DNA from: Ixodes scapularis
Taxonomy: Eukaryota > Arthropoda > Arachnida > Ixodida > Ixodidae
Direction: 5' to 3'
Assembly: GCF_016920785.2 (NCBI RefSeq)
Contig: NW_024609884.1
Coordinates: 82,807,647-82,871,646, forward strand
Length of the DNA: 64,000 nt
The translations under genes were made by a program, and so were the position numbers. Shown in pieces: positions 10,599-20,838 of this stretch (position 1 is its first letter; each line of letters starts with the position of its first letter). The notes under the pieces were generated by a model that saw only the letters and a program-made list of their open reading frames with translations, ran no database searches and was not told the origin of the DNA.

Positions 10599-10910
10599 CA
10601 CTCTAAAAAAATCCCGTGCGTCTGCTTTCCCGCACAACACTCCGAGAGCCAATCACCGCAACTTACGGAGGCAGATCAGCGTATGACGATGCCGAAACAT
10701 ATGTTTAGACCGAAAAACGCAGTCTGAGTTGTGTCATTGAGCAATTCTAAAGTTCACGCTTGCATTGCTTAATGTCACAACTCAGACTGCGTTTTTCGGT
10801 CTAAACATATGTTTCGGCATCGTCATTCGCTGATCTGCCTCCGTAAGTTGCGGTGATTGGCTCTCCGAGTGTCGTGCGGGAAAGCAGACGCACGGACTTT
10901 TTTTAGAGTG
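10599..10910. mobile_element. Foldback element, 312 bp
   Basis: The arms of about 135 bp are almost perfect reverse complements: left CACTCTAAAAAAATCCCGTG, right CACGGACTTTTTTTAGAGTG, with GCCGAAACATATGTTTAGAC in both. The loop is about 40 bp. No target duplication is obvious. High arm identity suggests a recent insertion or active arm homogenisation. Confidence 0.78.
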
Positions 10911-11194
10911 TGGGATTGTCGTACAGGTGATTAATATGAGGGAAAGCTCGAAAGCAAAAATTAAGGTAAAACGATACTGAGCCCAAAAGGAAGCGGAATA
11001 GAGAAAAATATGTGAAAACGTTATACGTGCAGAGCTACGTTTTAAGCGTAAATAAACTGACGACATAAAACCATTATTTATGACGCATATAGCGGCTTAA
11101 GACATGGAAACGAAGGTTCGCAGCCACTTGTCGCTTGGGGGCCAGGTCCCAGCGAGTCGCGGGCCGCATGCGGCCCGCGGCCGTGCGTTTGAGT

Positions 11195-11342
11195 TGCCCT
11201 ATGCTACACCGCGGGACCAAGTGGAACCAAGGGACCGGGACAAAGCTGTCTGCTGCGACTGGTCAGCGCCACGCCGCTGACCAATCGCAGCAGACGGCTT
11301 TGTCCCGGTCTCTTGGTCCCGTCATGTAGCATATATGGCCCC
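11195..11342. mobile_element. Foldback MITE, about 148 bp
   Basis: The left arm (TATGCTACACCGCGGGACCA, then GGGACCGGGACAAAGC, then GTCTGCTGCGACTGGTCAGC) is mirrored on the right by GCTGACCAATCGCAGCAGAC and GGTCCCGTCATGTAGCATA. An unrelated small palindrome, CGGGCCGCATGCGGCCCG, lies just upstream at about 11,160-11,177. Confidence 0.68.
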
Positions 11343-11906
11343 TGGTGTACTATATTCCAAGGAAATGCAATTTAAATGTGTTACGTGCGGGGAGTGAACA
11401 GAAACGGATGGACGAACATGAAAATGACATGTCTGCTTGTCTGTTTCTATTCTTTCCCCAAATATGTGTTACGAAAGGCACATGGCGGTTGTTAGATCGT
11501 CGGAACCACTGCACAAGTGCGGAGCAACAGACATCGCGGAACGTGCAAGTCTAAAACTACATTAGATGGCGACAAAATGAAGTTAGAAGTTTCTATAGAA
11601 TTCCAACTTTGGCCATTTTCTTTTTTTGTCCGTTATTGTGCAGGGACATAACAGCTTCCAACCGAGGGCACACTTTATCTCGCCATGACCAATTTCGTGG
11701 GGGCCCGTGGTGATATTTATTAGTTAATTATCTAATTAAATAATTTACCTACGACTATGATAGCTGGCTCTAGCATCCCCCAGAACCCAGGGAGTATGTT
11801 AGCAGACCTACTTTTGAGTGTGCATCTTTTCATTTCTTTTAATAAAAAATAAATAAAAATTGGTACACATTTACGCCCGTAAGGTGAAACACGACGACAG
11901 CTGAAG
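11343..11906. other. Intergenic with partial copy of the 650-bp repeat
   Basis: The sequence 11,527-11,680 (ATCGCGGAACGTGCAAGTCT onward) matches part of the 9.4/12.4 kb repeats at lower identity. The remainder has no visible gene. Confidence 0.45.
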
Positions 11907-11941
11907 TGTGGCGTCGGAGCCTTAGCGGCTCCGACGCCACA
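11907..11941. repeat. Short perfect hairpin
   Basis: TGTGGCGTCGGAGCC and GGCTCCGACGCCACA form a stem of about 15 bp around a TTAGC loop. There is no adjacent gene, so I do not call it a terminator. Confidence 0.6.
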
Positions 11942-11979
11942 GCTCAGACATAACTCAAGTACAGAGCATATCGTGAACC

Positions 11980-12215
11980 CGTTAAACAATTTTATTGGAC
12001 GCAAACTAGGACTGCCTCGTGGTAATTGAAGAACGCTTCGAAAATCGCGCACCCAATTTTTGAAATCCAGGGAACGACGAAACTGTATGTGTATGCATGA
12101 ACCGTTCCCTGTCGTTGGCGTGGCTGCCTGAACGTCTTATGCAATTTTATTGGACACAAACAAACACCGCCTTGTGGTCACCTGAAGAGCACTTCCAAAG
12201 TCGCACCTTCAAGCT
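11980..12215 (+). repeat. Two-copy direct repeat, about 155-bp period
   Basis: CAATTTTATTGGACGCAAAC at about 11,985 recurs as CAATTTTATTGGACACAAAC at about 12,140. Both are followed by a matching TGCCTCGTGGTAATTGAAGA / CGCCTTGTGGTCACCTGAAG stretch and a CAAAGTCGCACC-like end. It is a diverged tandem duplication. Confidence 0.5.
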
Positions 12216-12420
12216 TCAAGCGTGTAGCTCCACCTAATTTCACGCCTGTGACAGTTGTAACCAGGGATCTGCAGCTGACTACGGCGGTAGCCGCACGTGA
12301 AGGGACTAGCTGGTGCAGAGCCAGAAGAAGAGAAGGACGACGGGGCTAGAGGGGCTTGGCAAGTGCTGCTGTTCCGGCGAGCTATAAACCATATTTTGTT
12401 ATCCTAACAACTGGCGACGA

Positions 12421-13070
12421 GGAGGACGCCACCAGAACTTTTCGCCGCTAATAGACCCATTTCCAGAGTCACGTGCCGATTGTCAGAAGGTCAGAAGCAC
12501 GGCATAATGGCGGAATGACCGACACCGCGGAACGTGCAAATCTAAAATCACTAGGTGGCGGTGAAATGGAATTGTAGAGTTCCAACTCTGGCGGTGTCTG
12601 CACTCTATCTGTACTGTCCGCCATTATGTTGGGTGTTCACACTACTAACAGAAGGCGAACTTTCGATGTTGCAATGAGCTGGGTGCCCGGCCGCTTGCTC
12701 GCACACCTTAACCTCCGATGAAAGCTGTACACGCGCCCTCTTTACTTTTTTTTTTTTTTTTTTTTTTAATTTTAACGGCGCACGGACGACTGACCCGAAA
12801 AAAAGAATGTGAGCGCGCGCATATCACGCGCTCTGCCCCAGATCTGGATCCAGCAACGCTCCTGTTTGGCTGACCTGTTTTCCCGTGGACGTTATCAAAA
12901 AGGTAAGTTAGGCACCCAATTATGGTCGACGGCAAATCCGTTCGTGGTCCTCCGCGTGATCCAAGAGCTCACTGGCCGCTTGCGAAGGGACACCTTTATT
13001 TTCCCCTGTGAATGAGGGGGTATACTGATTTTGGGGGTGGCACGCGGGTGTTCCAATCAGTCCCAGCGCC
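12421..13070 (+). repeat. 650-bp dispersed repeat, copy B
   Basis: This is the partner of 9,386-10,033, with roughly one difference in twenty bases by eye. It keeps the frame LPQIWIQQRSCLADLFSR and has a consensus GTAAGT donor-like site where copy A has GTAAGC. The T tract is longer here. Similarity stops just after CAGTCCCAGCGC, giving a sharp boundary. Confidence 0.7.
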
Positions 13071-13236
13071 GAAGCTACCATATTTTGTTATCCTAAAAAC
13101 GCCCGTGGTTTCACCGGCTTTACACCTAACTTTATTAGTTCTTTCGCCCGAGAACCTTTTTGGCATAATTAGCGAAAACGCTTTGTTTTTATTGCGTCCA
13201 TTATCAGCAGTCTCATGTTTATGTTTCTATATGCGG

Positions 13237-13425
13237 TCATGCTCTCACGTGACGTCTGAATGTCACGTGACGTAGCACTGTCACGTCAAGTCATGACATC
13301 ACGTGACTCACGGTGTCACCCGACGTCATTAAGTCGCCTGGCGTCACTGTGCAACGTGACTTGACAATGCCACGTCATGGTGTTAGCTGACGCAAGGTGA
13401 CAGGTGACGTGATAATACACTTTGT
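13237..13425. repeat. Degenerate short repeat of CACGTGACGTCA type
   Basis: About ten variants of TCACGTGACGT / GACGTCA / CACGTCA are packed in under 200 bp at irregular spacing, with further GACGTGATG copies at 13,692-13,742. These cores resemble E-box (CACGTG) and CRE (TGACGTCA) sites. No gene is visible next to them, so a regulatory role is not supported beyond the motifs. Confidence 0.6.
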
Positions 13426-13523
13426 ATTAATTGCCTTAACATCACAACCTTAAAATGCAGGCCGTTCACCCTTGTTGGTGTTAGATTGATGGCAGCTGTT
13501 AACACCCGTTTGCTCTACTGACG

Positions 13524-13690
13524 TCCTCCTGGTTAGCCCAGTCGGTGGAGCGCTCCACTGGAATTGAAAAAGTCCCTGGTTCCATACCAGGACCGGTTGT
13601 AGGCGCGCACCAGTCACCGAGTTGTGTTCGGAGATTGGTGTTTGTCCTTTGTCCCCCCTAGTTCCCTTCTCCAGGGATTATTATCGTTTA
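13524..13690 (+). mobile_element. tRNA-derived SINE
   Basis: A Pol III A-box-like TGGTTAGCCCAGTCGG lies at about 13,530-13,545 and a B-box-like GGTTCCATACC at 13,578-13,588. The spacing matches a tRNA promoter. The anticodon arm is not a proper tRNA, so this is a SINE head and not a tRNA gene. The CT-rich stretch to about 13,690 would be the SINE body. Ticks carry such a family (Ruka-type). The family name is inference. Confidence 0.65.
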
Positions 13691-15120
13691 GGTGACGTGA
13701 TGAACGGCGTGACGCCAGAGTCGTGTTGAGCGGCGTGATGTCCATGTGGAATCTTTGGGCGGAGTGCCGAAAATGGCTCGCGTGAAACCCGCGAAGTGTC
13801 TCACTAAACTGCTATCGCAGGAATAACGCAGTAAAAGACGTTTCACCGTGCGAACCGCGCTTTAAACGGGTGCGGAGACGAAAATGACATCACCGCAAAC
13901 TCTCTAGAGCTCTCGCTTCAAAACCGGCCACAGAGAAGCGCAATTCGTATCTCGCTCGCGATGTCAAGGGCTCCTGCACGGCCAAGGGTACTGTAGTTGC
14001 GAGCGTTGCCGCTTGATGGCGTCAACGCGTGACAATCTCACTTAGTAGTAATATCCGATGACTCTATGCCGTGTGGCATATTCGCTTTTTCTCGCGTGAG
14101 GTAAAATGTGGTGGCGCCAGTGTGCAAAGAGCCCTCAAACACTTCCGGTTCTGAACTAAACGGCGGGTTTCGCAATATTTGCGAGATGAAATCTGCACGC
14201 TAAATTTGAAGCAAATATTCGCTTATGCCATTGTCACACATAATTCACTCCTACGTTAAAATAATGGCGCGTAAAAAAAATTAAAAAAATATACACAGAC
14301 CGGAAGTGTGCCGAAGCTACCCAATAAACGGCGCCACTGACTTTGTTGCCAAAAAATAAGGGCGGGGGGGGGGGGGGGGGGGGGGGGGCGGGCGGGCGGG
14401 CAAATAGGGAGTGTTTACTGGCGGCAATTAGCGGGGAAATGTTTCGGTGGCGCCCTCGTATGGTTACCTTTCGTGACGTCATTACCTTGTGTACAACAAG
14501 TTCAATGGTGTTTGAAATGGGCATGGCGGAAGTCTCAAATCATAGCGCTCTCAAAGCAGCACTGCCAACACCGTCAAAATTGAAGTTCTTACATTCCTCT
14601 TATTTCCGTCGATGAGAAATCCTTTGCTGACGTCATTGTCAGCATTCGGCCAATCGTGGCCCTTTCTGTAAAAAATGGACCAAAAAACTTGCCAGGATCA
14701 ACGGTGAACGGCGACGCAGACGACAGTGGCGGGTGGCGGGACGCGTTTGGCGCAAGTATTGACAGATGGCGCTACCTCCTTATCGAGGCTACTCGCGACG
14801 ACCGTGGTCTTTTATAATTAACAAAATCGTTTTGTAATGTATCGTTGGTTTAAAAATAAATGCGGACAATAAAAACAAAACTTGAAGCAAAAAAAGAAAA
14901 AAAAAAAAGAAAAAAACGTGGTTGCATAACGACGCCGTTTTTGCTGCTGACAGATTTCGTTAGCCTTTCTTGCAAGTTTTTTTTGCCTCATTTTTTACAG
15001 AAAGGGAGCTACACTTTGTAATTTTACAAGACAAAACCAACGAAGTGAAATATACCTTTGACGAAAAGTTTAGATTGCCACATGCAGTCACCGATTTTTG
15101 CGAGCGACCCACTTTTAGAT
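13691..15120. other. Intergenic; 25-bp G run, no gene
   Basis: A G run occupies 14,364-14,388. An A-rich patch follows at about 14,887-14,910. Open frames across the G run encode only glycine or proline tracts. I see no supported gene. Confidence 0.5.
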
Positions 15121-15712
15121 CTGGGCAATTGATCGATTAACCTACCGATTAATCGATTATTGCTGTAATCGCGATTTTTTTAACCGGTTCATCGGTAAAA
15201 TTTTGACGAACCAAAAGGAAGTAAAAATTACACGTTTTCACCATGCAGACGTGGACGAGTGCATCTGTATGAAAGGAAAACTTTGGGTCAAATGTTTGCC
15301 TAAAAAAAGTGTAGGGGTAAGATTGGCAGCACCTGACTAGCGCAGAAGTTCGCACGTGTCCCGGTCACTCCAACGCCATTAGAGTGCCCCTTTAGCGCAC
15401 CCGAGATTTTAGTGAACAATCAAAGGAGGTCGCTCTAGCCGGAGAGCATCAAGGAACTTCTGTCTCATGCATCTGAAGTGATAATCTGCGAGTGCGAGTG
15501 CCTTTGAACATGTTTTGAAACACACATCGAGGTTGATTCATTATTAAAGTTGCATATGGCGCACTTGACCACATATTCAGCAAAAAAAAAAAAAAATCTT
15601 AATGATTTAAAAAAAATATGCATGAAAATAACCGAGACCGATTAATTGATTAATTAATCGATTAAAGGGTGGTGATTAATCGGGTTAGAACTTTCAATCG
15701 ACGCCCAGCCCT
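15121..15712 (+). mobile_element. hAT-like MITE with ATTAATCGATTAA ends, copy 1
   Basis: The left end CTGGGCAATTGATCGATTAA and right end GACGCCCAGCCCTA form the common TAGGGCTGGGC-type terminal repeat. ATTAATCGATTA-like subterminal repeats occur at both ends. A second copy lies in opposite orientation at about 29,371-29,936. There is no coding capacity. The TAGGGCTGGGC terminus suggests hAT. Confidence 0.65.
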
Positions 15713-16202
15713 ACCTATTTTAGATCGAGCTTGGTTATTTCAAACACCTACATAAGCCTTATATAGGCTTATTTATTGCCATATTTGAGCGTGTTATTCA
15801 CAGCGGATGCAGGAAGGGGGGGGGGGGGGGGGGCCGGGGGGGTTTCATGGTTGGCCTTGAGAAGGGGTCCCCGCGTCCTCAGATCAAGCTCCTACCTATT
15901 CATATGCAAAGAACGGCAGTCTTGAATGGTTTGGAATGCACGTTGCGGAAGCACTGTGGAAGCTTTTAACATAGGTAGTAAGTCTCGTTAGCATTCTCCG
16001 CCAAGCTCACATTCAGGACTAGTAACTCCACGAGCGAGCCATACTGACGTGATAATCGGCGCTGATTCTAAGAGACCCGATGACGTGGCGGTATTCCAAA
16101 GAGCTTCACAGACCGCCAACAGGCGCAATCTTGAAATCTGTTAATTTCGATTTAAAATTAGTTTTCTTGACTTTTCTGTCGGCAGCCCAGAAATACTAAC
16201 TA
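15713..16202. other. Intergenic; G run
   Basis: A G run lies at 15,816-15,833. Part of 15,915-15,960 resembles the dispersed repeat at about 1.5 kb. I see no gene. Confidence 0.4.
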
Positions 16203-16950
16203 CAGGGGTGGAACAAGGAGACGCCAGGCTCTTTAAATCGACCGGAAAATTCGGTTTCTTAACCTATCGCGCTACGACTTTGTGCAGCGTTGCCCACAGA
16301 TGGTGCATTTTTTTTGGTAAAAATTTGCGAAGAGCGAACTTACCTGAGGAAAAAGGTAGAAGAGAAGAAAAAGGCTTAGGCTCATATGGAAACGCTGCGA
16401 CACGCCACCCGGTCTGCAAACAACACGGGCGCCGTTTCGCACGGGAGACAAGAGATGGCGCAAGCGGTTCGCGACGCCAACTGCCGCCTAACGAACGAGC
16501 ATACGACGCTGAGAGCCGCGGCGTCTTTAGCAGAACAAGAAACTGCAGTTCCTTGTTGTTACCGCGCCCTGTTTTTGTGTGCTGCGACTGTCGCCGCCTG
16601 CGGAACCGCGCGCCGCCTTTTTGAGTCGAAAAGATCGTCTGCTAAAAAGAGCCTGCTCTCGGCGCCGTATGCTCGTCTCGTTGGCGGCGTTCTGTTGCGC
16701 CAACTCCTTGTCTCCCGTGCGAAACGGCGCCGGTGTTGTTTGCAGGATTGGTGGCGTCGCTGCGTTTCCATAAGGAGCTAAGCCTTTTTCTTTCTTTACT
16801 TTTTCCTCAGGTAAGTTCGCTCTTCGCAAATTTTACACAAAAAAAATGCACCATCTGTGGGCAACGCTGCACAAAGTCGTAGCGCGATAGTTTGAGAAAC
16901 CGAATATGCCGGTCGATTTAAAGAGCCTGGCGTATCCTTGTTTCACCCTG
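16203..16950. mobile_element. Large foldback element, 748 bp
   Basis: The left terminus CAGGGGTGGAACAAGGA is inverted at the right as TCCTTGTTTCACCCTG. The arms continue for about 300 bp with scattered mismatches (for example CTTTGTGCAGCGTTGCCCAC on the left and its complement on the right). Reading frames on both strands across the arms are mirror translations of each other, so I do not treat them as genes. The right arm carries TTTTCCTCAGGTAAGT, and the left arm carries the same on the minus strand. Confidence 0.8.
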
Positions 16951-17242
16951 TTTCTGGTCTGCCGGCACAACATATACCACATCTATACAAAGAAATAAGG
17001 GCAAAAACTTCGTTTCCGTACTCCTTTAAATGGTACGGATAATGTAAAGAAATAAAAATAAGAAACCACACGTATGCCCGCAAAAATGACATCCTTAGGT
17101 GAAAAGCTTCTCTTTTTTTTTCTCTCTTTTTCTTATTTCGAGGTAATCACGTGGAGGTAGAGCGTACGAATGAGAGATGGAGATTGGTAGGGAACTCACT
17201 TTGAATAATTTTAAATTATCAGACGCCTAATCTTCATAAAAG

Positions 17243-17689
17243 CTAGGAGAACGACATCCTCAAGAGCGAGCTCTTCTGCTCCAGTATGTACACAATTAAA
17301 ACACTGTAGCGCAATGGCAAGCACGGCGTCCCGACAGGTGCCGCACGCGTGCAAGCACGTATATCATGCAGGCCACGTAGCCTTTGACAGGCTTCCAAGT
17401 GCGCGTGCTCGCTCACACGAGCAGAGATAAGGCGGCCGCCAGATGTCCTGACATTTCCAAAGAGAGGAGGAGCTCGCGTGCCCAGCTTTAATCGGCGCTC
17501 AAGCACGCGCTCCCGTACCTTTGACTGCATTGCCACAGAAAGTGATCCCCGAGTACACACCTCTCCAATGTTTACAAATCCACAGCCCAGCGTGCGATTT
17601 CCACAGGTCAGCGCGTGCATGTTCGTCGTTTCGTAAATTGAGCAAACCACGCGCCGTACGCGCGATCTCTTGAAAATGGCAACGGCCAT
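17243..17689 (-). CDS. Unidentified open frame, 148 codons (doubtful)
   Basis: This minus-strand frame is one of the longer ones not explained by a repeat. It starts MAVAIFKRSRVRRVVCSIYE and is rich in arginine, leucine and cysteine. I recognise no domain, signal peptide or membrane segment. Codon-wise it looks like GC-richer random sequence. A T tract lies directly upstream of its start on the minus strand. It could equally be chance. Confidence 0.12.
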   Translation of the reverse strand: MAVAIFKRSRVRRVVCSIYETTNMHALTCGNRTLGCGFVNIGEVCTRGSLSVAMQSKVRERVLERRLKLGTRAPPLFGNVRTSGGRLISARVSEHAHLEACQRLRGLHDIRACTRAAPVGTPCLPLRYSVLIVYILEQKSSLLRMSFS

Positions 17690-17813
17690 ATAAGACCTTT
17701 TTCTTTTTTCTTTTTTTTTTTTTTAAAGGTCAATGCACCGAGAAATTGAGGGAGTGGAGGACACGAGAGGGGATATCAGAACGCCGATCTCTGGTTCGGA
17801 TGATTAGGGCAGA

Positions 17814-17965
17814 TAGACCTATAGAGTTAGCTGCCTTTGTGTCCACTGCACTCGTCGAATGCGTTGTTAGACGCAGAACGCGGGTGTTCGGCGTTTGGCT
17901 GCTGCATTCGAAAGCGTTCGACGAGTGCAGTGGAGGAGACAAAGGCAGCTAGCTCGATAGGTCTA
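17814..17965. mobile_element. Foldback MITE, about 152 bp
   Basis: The left TAGACCTATAGAGTTAGCTG and right AGCTAGCTCGATAGGTCTA are reverse complements with few mismatches, continuing through TGCACTCGTCGAA and TTCGACGAGTGCA. The loop is about 50 bp. Confidence 0.72.
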
Positions 17966-17969
17966 CCCA

Positions 17970-18120
17970 GACATGTACGTAACGCATTACAAGTAACACG
18001 TTGCTTCTACCTAGTTTCTTTTTTCGGTAACGAGTAACGTGTTTTGTTATTTTTTTTAGAAGGAAGGAGTAACGTACTTGGTTATTCGTCACTGTTGAAG
18101 CGTAACCTGTACAACACCGT
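17970..18120. mobile_element. hAT-type terminal fragment with GTAACG repeats
   Basis: Repeated GTAACGCATTAC, GTAACACG, GTAACGAGTAACGTG and AGTAACGTAC motifs resemble the subterminal repeats of hAT elements. I cannot find the other end, so this is probably truncated. Confidence 0.4.
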
Positions 18121-19593
18121 TTAAACAGCCTCGCTTTAATTTCTAGCCTGAGTACGCGTCTATTGAGACAAGGGTAGAGGGGCAACCCGAGAAACAGCTA
18201 AACAGTGTATGACGGTATCAGTGATGGAGGCAGCATTTGAACATTCTGTAGCAGGTGCTGTAGTATTCAAAATACTGGTATGGAGCAGCCGCTAACGCTT
18301 TTGGAGCAAATGCAAATGAAAAAAAAAAAGTGATTGCATATCTAAATGAGTTTGTCTGTGAAAATGATTGCCAGTTCCTCCTTGATACTGGAGCATATTG
18401 CTTATCACATTTTGTACTAAAAATAAATGGGATGCAAAAGGAACAGATAGCCCTCTTTTTTTTTTTTAATAAGGCTCTTGTCAGAGCGGCGTCCATTTAA
18501 AACTGGTACTTAAATATGGTTGAAAAATAAATCATAGCCCAACCCTCCAGTTGCAATAGAGCCTCCCTTCCATCCCCGTTCTACACTCGGCAGTTTAATT
18601 GGCCTGTAGATATAATTTCTGCAAAATGCCAGCAAAAACCAGCAACGCGCCCCCCAAGTTTTATGAACCTGCCAAACTCAAAACTCTAATATCAAAAACT
18701 ACAAAAACAATTACTGACAAATATTTTGAAAGCCTACACTTGTGTTTTAAATGTGACACTGCTTTCAGCGGCGCTGAAACTAGAGTTAAATCAAACTTCG
18801 CTGCTCGTCCATTCGACAGGTGCACAGGAACTACCGTATTTACCCAAAAATAGAGACATGTGTCTTTTTCTTTTTTTCCTTATCTTTTTTTTTTTTTTTT
18901 TTGTGGCTGCTTCTTTTTTTATTTATTATTAGAGATTAATCTGCAATGAAGACAAAGAAGGTTGACCTGTAATAATTCTGAGAATGAATTCCGTGCCTAT
19001 TGTGATAGCCCTCCAACAGGTCAGTCGCTGCACCTAGCACTCCGGTGCAAAGCGGTGAAGCCCGACGCATGCACGCTCCTGTGTGGTGAGATGTAGTGAA
19101 GGTTGACAGGAGCGGCGCAAGTGCCATGGTACTCTGCAGTCACGGCACGAAGGCATGTGGCAAACATGATAATCGGGTGATTTCACCAGGAGCACAAGAT
19201 CCTGGTTCTGCCTTATCACAGTGTACCACCATCCTAACATTTTGCAAAGTTTTCTCGAAACTTTCACTTCCTGACCTCACAGACATCGTCTGGTAATTTA
19301 GACGATGTCGACAATGAACTGGCCAGCTCTTCAACCAGCCAGAGCGATTGAAGAACACTCCCTATAGTTCGTTTCCCCTGAAGACTTACGAGCCAATGGG
19401 ACCAATGAAACAGCATAAAAGCGCGACATCATGGCATTCATCTCCCTGTACGTGTTTTTTTTTCATTGGTTAAACCATTGAATGGAAAGCGCCGAATGAA
19501 CAAGGACGAAGAAGGGGACAGAGACGAAGCGCACTCACAACTGAAGGTTTATTGAAAACAACATTGACTATTAATACCGTCTATCGTTCATTC
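18121..19593. other. Intergenic, no gene recognised
   Basis: AT-rich sequence has T tracts at about 18,456-18,468 and 18,878-18,902. The frames at 18,599-18,853 and 19,034-19,358 have no recognisable motif. Confidence 0.4.
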
Positions 19594-19632
19594 ACTGCAC
19601 CCGAGTGGTTAAACCACTCGGGTGCAGTGAAT
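19594..19632. repeat. Perfect palindrome
   Basis: TTCACTGCACCCGAGTGGTT is followed directly by its reverse complement, with a loop of one base at most. It lies just after a retroelement-like GAAGGTTTATTGAAAAC stretch. No gene lies next to it. Confidence 0.7.
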
Positions 19633-19984
19633 GCTCTGTGACTCGCGCTTTTGGTATGTGTGTTCGAGGTTCTGTGCGTTCGAGCTTTTTGATTGCACTG
19701 AGACCTAAGATGAAACAAATTATATGGCGAGTAGAGACGCCGTGAAATATATTCGTACCATTTTTTTTCGTCTACTTTGCTAAATATTAGGGCCGACCAA
19801 TATCAAATTATTTTTATACTTTGCTTTAAGCCCATCCTGGTGCAGTTATGGCGCAATTTTGTGCGAAAATGACGCTTTGGCACGAGATGTAGCAGACTTT
19901 CGTTCATGGCGCAATTCGGCGCAAATGGCGCAGCACTTGAACACGTCAGTCGATCTCAACAGCTGGGAATGTCCTTCTAGAATC

Positions 19985-20440
19985 GTGTATAGATGGATGG
20001 ATGAATGCTAACGGCTGTAGCCTTCATAACGGGCGGTAGCTTGCGCCACCTAGCCTAGAAATTAAGAACCAAAAGTAAGATTTCTTCTCCAGTTTGCTTA
20101 ACCTCTGCAATTTCGTAACTATCACCACACGCTGTGGGATATCACCAAGATGACCTTTGGGCGATCGGGCTAAAAAACTAAAAACATCACCCCACCCCTC
20201 TTCCACCCGGTAAAGGTTGTCGCCAATTTTCTTCTGGTCAAACCTAGGGTGCCTCCATGTGCTAAGCGCACATAAAGGCTCCCCAGTCAAACGTAGTCGG
20301 CGTTACCCCGGCACCGGGCCCGCATGGGAGACAGGGTGGAGACTTTGGGCCGAAGCCACGCGGGAGAGAGTTTCAATTTTCCTGTCCCTACTGTCCCCGG
20401 CGGTGTCAGTTAGTTGTACGTCATTCAATTATCCCTAGAT
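19985..20440. repeat. Dispersed retroelement tail-like sequence
   Basis: It begins with a GGATGGATGAATG-type short repeat and a GGGCGGTAGCTTGCGCCACC block, which I recognise as typical of repeat tails in chelicerate genomes. There is no coding capacity. The GCATGGGAGAC near 20,321 recalls 5S rRNA, but the surrounding bases do not fit a 5S gene. Confidence 0.3.
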
Positions 20441-20573
20441 AATTTCCACTTGTCTTCCCATCTCGTCCGAATGTAAACCCGGAGGGGGCGAACACAGGAG
20501 GGCACAGAACCCATTGTCAAGTTCGAACTTTAAAAGCAGAGAGAACAAAAGAAAAAGGGGAATTCCAGATTCA

Positions 20574-20838
20574 CTATACCTGTTTTCACCTCAAGAACCG
20601 TAGTAAAAAAAGTCCGGCTCCTCGCGGAGTATTACTAATTTCCCTCTTTCTGTTAATAATTAAGATATATATAGGTGAATTTTAGATTAGATATATGATA
20701 TCTTATCAGGCTGTACACGTTCCAAAAGCCAAATGTATCGCTTTTACCTCCGACAACCAAATCTCGTAAGAACTACTTCGCGCCGCGTATGAACAATGCG
20801 CAAGACTTGCTTTTTTCTTGAGGTGAAAACGGGTATAG
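20574..20838. mobile_element. MITE family A, copy 2 (265 bp)
   Basis: Its ends, CTATACCTGTTTTCACCTCA and TGAGGTGAAAACGGGTATAG, match copy 1 at 4,068-4,331. The interior is collinear (ACCGTAGTAAAAA, GTACACGTT, CGTATGAACAAT). Divergence between copies is visible but modest. Confidence 0.8.

Noticed and set aside
13524..13600. tRNA gene
   Set aside because: A and B boxes are present, but no anticodon arm or acceptor stem can be drawn, so it was called a SINE head.
16208..16829. Several overlapping open frames of 100-138 codons
   Set aside because: They lie in the arms of the foldback element and are mirror translations of the two arms.
20280..20350. 5S rRNA-like GCATGGGAGAC
   Set aside because: Only about 11 bases match. 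The internal control region and overall length do not fit, and it lies in a repeat tail.
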